Source: DASQPE01 sp964519805 (GTDB lineage: Bacteria; Gemmatimonadota; Gemmatimonadetes; Gemmatimonadales; GWC2-71-9). Taken from it: 26,041 nt of DNA. Both the position numbers and the translations under genes were made by a program. This document shows positions 22,061 to 26,041 of this stretch, in pieces; the stretch's first letter is position 1; each line of letters begins with the position of its first letter. The DNA is taken from positions 1 to 26,041 of the forward strand of contig CAZFKN010000043.1 of NCBI GenBank assembly GCA_964519805.1. The letters are read 5' to 3'. Below the pieces are notes generated by a model that saw nothing but the letters and a program-made list of their open reading frames with translations, ran no database searches and was not told where the DNA came from.

Positions 22061-24333
22061 ATGACCGCACCCAGCTCGGCACCGAAGCAGAAGCCCCCCT
22101 ACCTCTGGGCCGTCGNNNNNNNNNNNNNNNNNNNNNNNNNNNNNNNNNNNNNNNNNNNNNNNNNNNNNNNNNNNNNNNNNNNNNNNNNNNNNNNNNNNNN
22201 NNNNNNNNNNNNNNNCCCCCCTACCTCTGGGCCGTCGTCACCGGCCTGGTCGTATACCTCATCTACCTGTTCACGCTCGCGCCCACGACGGCGTTCTGGG
22301 ACACGTCGGAGTACATCGCCGCGGCCAAGGTGCTCGGGATCCCGCATCCGCCCGGCAACCCGCTGTTCACCACGCTCGCGCACACGTTCGCGCTGCTGCC
22401 GCTGGCCAGCTCGTTCGCCGTCCGGATCAACCTGTTCGCCGCCCTCACCAGCGCGATCGCCGCCGGCTGCTGGTTCCTGGTGGCCGACCGCTGGCTCCAG
22501 CCGATCGTGACGGTGCGCTGGGCCCGGTGGGCGGCCGCGTTCGCGGGGGTGCTGGTGGGGGCGACGTCGTGGACAGTGTGGAACCAGTCGACCGTGAACG
22601 AGAAGGTGTACACCGTCTCGCTGATGTCGATGGCGCTCTGCGTGTGGCTGGTGGTGCACTGGGGCGACGACGAGCCGGGCCCGCACCGCGACCGCTGGCT
22701 GGTGCTCATCGCGTACGTGATGGCGCTCAGCTCGACCAACCACCTCATGGCCCTGCTCGCGATCCCCGCGCTCGCGGTCTACATCTTCTTCACCGACTGG
22801 CGGGTGCTGACGCGCCCCTGGGTGCTGGTCTCGATCGTCGTGGCCATCGCCGTCGGGGTGTCGCTCAACTACATCTACCTGCCCATCCGGGCGGCCCAGT
22901 TCCCCGCGATCAACGAGGGGGAGCCGGTGTGCGCCGGGGTGCTCCAGGTCATCGCGTTCAAGTGCCAGGCCTTGAGCGACGTGCTGAACCGGGTGCAGTA
23001 CGGCAAGCCGTCCGTCCTCGACCGCCAGGCCGACTTCATCGCGCAGCTGGGCAACTTCTGGCAGTACTTCACCTGGCAGTTCGCCCGCGACTGGGGCCGC
23101 TGGGGCGCCATCGCCACCTCGCTCTTCACCGGTCTCGGCCTGGTGGGGATTTACAGCCTGTGGAAGAACGACCGGCGGGCCGGCTGGGCCGCGATCCTGC
23201 TCCTGAGCACGCTCACCGTCGCCCTCGTCTTCTACATGAACTTCAAGTACGGCTTCTCCCAATACCTCGACAAGCCGGAGCTGGCGCGTGAGGTGCGCGA
23301 GCGGGACTACTTCTTCCTGGGCTCGTTCTCCGCCTACGGCGTGTTCGTGGCGCTGGGACTGGGCGCCGCCATGCAGTCGCTGGCGGAGCTGGCCGGCAAG
23401 GGCGATCGCCACCGATGGGCCGTGGCGACGCCGGTCCTGGTGGTGGCCATCATTCCGCTGCTCGGCAACCGGCTCACCGCGAGTCGAGCGCACGAGACGC
23501 TCGCGCGCGACTTTGCGGTGGATCTGCTGCAGTCGGTGGAGCCGTACGGCATCCTGATCACCGCCGGCGACAACGACACCTTCCCCCTCTGGTACGCGCA
23601 GGAGGTCGAAGGCGTGCGGCGCGACGTGACCCTGGCCAACCTCTCGCTCATGAACACGCGCTGGCATCTGCGCCAGCTCCGCCGGCGGGAGACGCCCGAC
23701 TTCGACGCCAGCCAGGCCGCGCCGCTCTGGCGCACGGGCACCTGGCCCAAGCCCAAGGAGCCGGTCCTCTCCCTCAGCATCCACGAGCTGGACAGTCTGC
23801 CCGAGGCGATGCGGGTGCAGGAGAAGAGCGGGATTCAGATCGACAGCGTGTCGATCGCGTTCGGGCAGGACTACCTGCTGCTCCAGGATCTGGCGACGAT
23901 CTTCCTGATCAAGGAGAACCTGGGGAGGCGCGCGATCTACTTCAGCCTGAGCGACGGGGGGTACCCCGACCAGACGCTCGGACTCTCGGCTTATCTCGTG
24001 GCCCAGGGGATGGTGCGCAAGCTGATGCCGAAGCCGGTGACGCCCAACGACAGCATCGTCCTCAGCACCGGGCTTGGCTACCTCGATCTGCCGCGCACCG
24101 AGCAGCTCCTCTGGAACCAGTACCACTGGCAGGCCGCCGGCCGCGATCGCCCGCGCGGTTGGGTGGACGTTCCGTCGGGCTCGATCCTGTCACTCTACGC
24201 GATCGTCTACGCGGGCACGGCGGACGCGCTGCGCAAGAAGGGCGACTCGACGAGCGCGGCGCGCGGCGACTCGGTGGCGCGAGCGGTGCAACGGGAGCTG
24301 CGCAAGCGCGGCGCCGATGCCGGCGAGCCGTGA
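22061..24333 (+). CDS. DUF2723 multi-pass membrane protein (TMEM260/protein O-mannosyltransferase-like), interrupted by an assembly gap
   Basis: The N terminus (MTAPSSAPKQKPPYLWAV) lies before a run of 100 N; the rest continues after it. Joining across the duplicated 22 bp flanking the Ns gives one in-frame protein of about 716 aa. The start of the mature fold, FWDTSEYIAAAKVLGIPHPPGNPLF, carries the DUF2723 signature (FWD, E, GIPHPPG-PLF). About ten hydrophobic segments fill residues 17-420; a soluble part follows (SVEPYGILITAGDNDTFPLWYAQEVEGVRRDVTLANLSLMNT, then SIAFGQDYLL). Family knowledge: GT-C-like fold related to TMEM260; a lipid-linked sugar transfer role is plausible but unproven. The C terminus is charged (KKGDSTSAARGDSVAR). 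An annotation program would likely split it or start it at 22330. The end overlaps the next gene by 17 bp. Confidence 0.9.
22116..22215. other. Assembly gap of 100 N
   Basis: Exactly 100 unknown bases, the conventional length for a scaffold gap of undetermined size. The 22 bp immediately left (22094-22115) are identical to the 22 bp immediately right (22216-22237), so the two contig ends most likely overlap and no sequence is missing. Confidence 0.97.
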
Positions 24334-25513
24334 GGCGCCGGGTCAGGCGGATGATGAGCGGACGCCGCTGAGTCGAGGCGCTCTGCCATGCCCCGCAGCG
24401 TGGCTGTATCTGGCGGCCCTCCTGTTCCGGGGGGCCGTTCCCTCGTCCGTTTCCGCCCAGTCCCCGGGTACCGACCGCCTCTCAGCCCGGGCGGACTCGG
24501 CCGTGATGGCGGAGCTCAGGGCCCAGAAGATTCCCGGCGTGAGCCTCGGCGTCATGCACCGGGGGAAGATCGTCAAGGCCAGGGGGTACGGGCTCGCCAG
24601 CATCGAGCTGAACGTGCCGGTGACGCCGCGCTCGGTCTTTCAGACCGGCTCGGTGGGCAAGCAGTTCGCCGCCACCGCCGTCATGATGCTCGTGGAATCC
24701 GGCCGGCTCAGCCTGGATGACCGTATCATCCGGTGGTTCCCCGAGGCGCCGATGGCGTGGCGGGAGATCACCGTCCGCCACCTCCTCACGCACACGTCGG
24801 GCATCCCGGACTACGGCGCCGAAGAGCGCACGATGGGCAAGGGCGTGGTGGACTTCCACCGCGCGTATACGGAAGAGGAGCTGGTCCGCAGGTTCACCGC
24901 CCTGCCGCTCGAGTTCCAGCCCGGCGACAAGTGGAGCTACAGCAATACCGGTTACGTGATTCTGGGCGCGCTCATTCGCCGGGTGGCCGGCCAGTTCTAC
25001 GGCGACTTCCTGCAGGGGCACGTGTTCCGGCCGCTGGGGATGACGGCGACCCGCATCATCAGCGAGTCAGACATCATCCCGAACCGCGCCGCCGGGTACC
25101 GGCTGGTCCGGGGACAGATCAAGAACCAGGAGTGGGTGGATCCCTCGCTCAACACTACGGCCGACGGCGCGCTCTACTCGAGCGTGCTCGACATGGCGAA
25201 GTGGGACGAGGCGCTATATGGGGAGAAGTTGCTCAAGCAGGCCAGCCTGGAGCAGATGTGGACGCCGGTCAAGCTGAACAGCGGGAAGACCTACCCGTAT
25301 GGGTTCGGCTGGCGGGTGGATTCGCTCAGCGGGCACCGGCGGGTCTGGCACGACGGGGCGTGGCAGGGATTCACCATGAGCATCCAGCGCTATCTGGATG
25401 ATGGGCTCACGGTCGTCGTCTTCACCAATCTGGACGAGGACAACTCGAACCCGGCGAGGATCGCGGAGCGGGTGGCGGCGATCTACCTGCCGGTGGCCCG
25501 CTCGCTCAAGTGA
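24317..25513 (+). CDS. Secreted serine hydrolase (class C beta-lactamase / S12 family)
   Basis: A 398-aa protein with a longish N terminus before a signal-peptide core (AAWLYLAALLFRGAVPSSVSAQ, residues about 27-48). The active site follows the S12 pattern: SVGK (Ser112, Lys115), YSNTGY (Tyr208, Asn210), and HDG (His345) in place of the usual KTG. Other family blocks are ITVRHLLTHTSGIPDYG, FQPGDKWSYSNTGYVILGALI and GYGLASIELNVPVTPRSVFQTGS. Such proteins are penicillin-binding-protein-like esterases, D-amino-acid peptidases or beta-lactamases, and function cannot be told further. The start ATG at 24317 is the only ATG in frame close to the signal peptide. It overlaps the DUF2723 gene by 17 bp, with a weak ribosome site; a GTG/TTG alternative was not found. 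Confidence 0.9.
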   Translation: MPASREAPGQADDERTPLSRGALPCPAAWLYLAALLFRGAVPSSVSAQSPGTDRLSARADSAVMAELRAQKIPGVSLGVMHRGKIVKARGYGLASIELNVPVTPRSVFQTGSVGKQFAATAVMMLVESGRLSLDDRIIRWFPEAPMAWREITVRHLLTHTSGIPDYGAEERTMGKGVVDFHRAYTEEELVRRFTALPLEFQPGDKWSYSNTGYVILGALIRRVAGQFYGDFLQGHVFRPLGMTATRIISESDIIPNRAAGYRLVRGQIKNQEWVDPSLNTTADGALYSSVLDMAKWDEALYGEKLLKQASLEQMWTPVKLNSGKTYPYGFGWRVDSLSGHRRVWHDGAWQGFTMSIQRYLDDGLTVVVFTNLDEDNSNPARIAERVAAIYLPVARSLK

Positions 25514-25524
25514 GCCGGCCCCTG

Positions 25525-25998
25525 TCAATCGATATTCGGCGTCCCCGTGCCGACCGCTCTGCCCGCCAGGGGCGGGGTTGCGGTCGAGGTGGTGTCGGCG
25601 CCCTTCCAGGTGGCCCAGGTGAGCGGGCAGGGATTGCCGAACGGCGGGTCCGGGTGACCCGGCACGCCGAGGAGGTCGTGTAGCATCTCGTGGCGGACGA
25701 CCATCTCGTTCGCGGTCCACGCCTGGGAGATGAAGATGGAGTGATCGCTGTTCCACCGCCCGACGCATTTCCCGCCGGGGCAATCGAACTCCGTTCCGTC
25801 CACCACGTACCACTGGATGCGGTCGAAGTCGCCCTCGAGGCCGGAGCACGCCTGGGTCTTGGCGAACCAGACGCGGTACCCGGCGGGCGGCGTGAAGCTG
25901 TGGTCGTTCGTGGGTGTGAACGAGCTGCAGGCGCCGATGAGGGTGAGCGCGGCCACTTGGAGCGCGCGAGGTGCGCGCGGCCGCCGACCACTGAGCAT
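25525..25998 (-). CDS. Small lipoprotein with an HExxH zinc-protease-like motif
   Basis: A 157-aa protein: basic start (MLSGRRPRAPRA), hydrophobic core and a lipobox-like LIGAC with Cys24, then SSFTPTNDH. The central part reads VVRHEMLHDLLGVPGHPD, with His103, Glu104 and His107 as an HExxH metal motif and His115 as a possible third ligand; the spacing differs from the strict metzincin pattern. Cysteines 51, 73 and 78 may form a disulfide. It could be a secreted zinc metalloprotease domain or a degenerate relative; I do not know the named family. The ATG at 25998 has GGAGG 4 bp upstream, a strong ribosome site. It is convergent with the serine hydrolase, the stops 11 bp apart. Confidence 0.8.
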   Translation of the reverse strand: MLSGRRPRAPRALQVAALTLIGACSSFTPTNDHSFTPPAGYRVWFAKTQACSGLEGDFDRIQWYVVDGTEFDCPGGKCVGRWNSDHSIFISQAWTANEMVVRHEMLHDLLGVPGHPDPPFGNPCPLTWATWKGADTTSTATPPLAGRAVGTGTPNID

Positions 25999-26041
25999 CC
26001 GACCTCCGGAAATCGTGCGGGCGAGTGGCTGTGGGGAGGGG

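Noticed and set aside
22061..22330. Genuine frameshift or pseudogene in the DUF2723 gene
   Set aside because: The frame break comes only from the 100 Ns plus a duplicated 22 bp; collapsing them restores the frame.
22099..24126. 675-codon minus-strand open frame opposite the DUF2723 gene, running through the N gap
   Set aside because: Antisense shadow rich in charged residues; the plus strand carries the recognisable membrane protein.
24388..24720. Alternative gene starting at the ATG at 24388
   Set aside because: That ATG is in another frame and its translation lacks the serine-hydrolase motifs, which lie in the frame starting at 24317.
1..26041. tRNA, rRNA, insertion sequence, integrase or phage genes
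   Set aside because: None recognised by eye; nearly all bases are covered by housekeeping or envelope genes. A tRNAscan or Rfam scan could not be run.

Overview
The window is gene-dense, very GC-rich bacterial chromosome with mostly housekeeping content. It looks like Gemmatimonadota, possibly a metagenome-assembled genome. The clues are the high GC, a Minf_1886/TIGR04138-type protein, DUF2723 and Ig-like (Big_5) lipoprotein families, and Asp-Ser-Arg-rich tails on envelope proteins. I could not test the taxonomy by search. A 100-N scaffold gap lies at 22116-22215. I saw no rRNA, tRNA, CRISPR array, insertion sequence or prophage gene.

Layout. (1) 1-3645, minus strand: rpiB and glyA overlap by 4 bp, followed by a Minf_1886-family gene, a 64-aa zinc-ribbon gene and the start of an NAD(P)H-hydrate epimerase that runs off the left edge. 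(2) 2791-6336, minus strand: thiolase, bioY, CPBP protease and 3-hydroxyacyl-CoA dehydrogenase, each overlapping the next by 4 bp, which indicates one translationally coupled operon. (3) 6448-13914: a secreted S9 peptidase (+), a family-2 glycosyltransferase (-), an alkaline-phosphatase-superfamily protein (+), a Gfo/Idh/MocA oxidoreductase (-) and thrS (-). There is almost no intergenic DNA here. Both convergent pairs end on a shared CTAG, and the divergent pair overlaps at its start codons. (4) 13911-14063: a 50-aa membrane protein overlapping thrS. (5) 14160-21976, plus strand: a BON-domain membrane protein, valS, an Ig-like lipoprotein, selA, purN and purH, tightly packed. (6) 22061-25513: a DUF2723 membrane protein interrupted only by the N-gap, then a secreted class-C-beta-lactamase-like serine hydrolase. 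(7) 25525-25998, minus strand: a small lipoprotein with an HExxH motif.

The least expected structure is a family of three long intergenic palindromes (275-321, 2721-2801, 21981-22055). Each arm is a tandem array of 7-bp units that fit one loose consensus (GT, then usually RA, then three variable bases). Each element starts within a few bases of the stop codon of the preceding gene, or over it, and another gene in the same direction follows. Most units contain TGA, TAA or TAG, and 7 is not a multiple of 3, so five of the six arms place stops in all three frames. They lack the T-tract of an intrinsic terminator and are not CRISPRs.

The N-gap appears to be a scaffolding artefact. The same 22 bp flank both sides, and collapsing them restores one open frame of about 716 codons.
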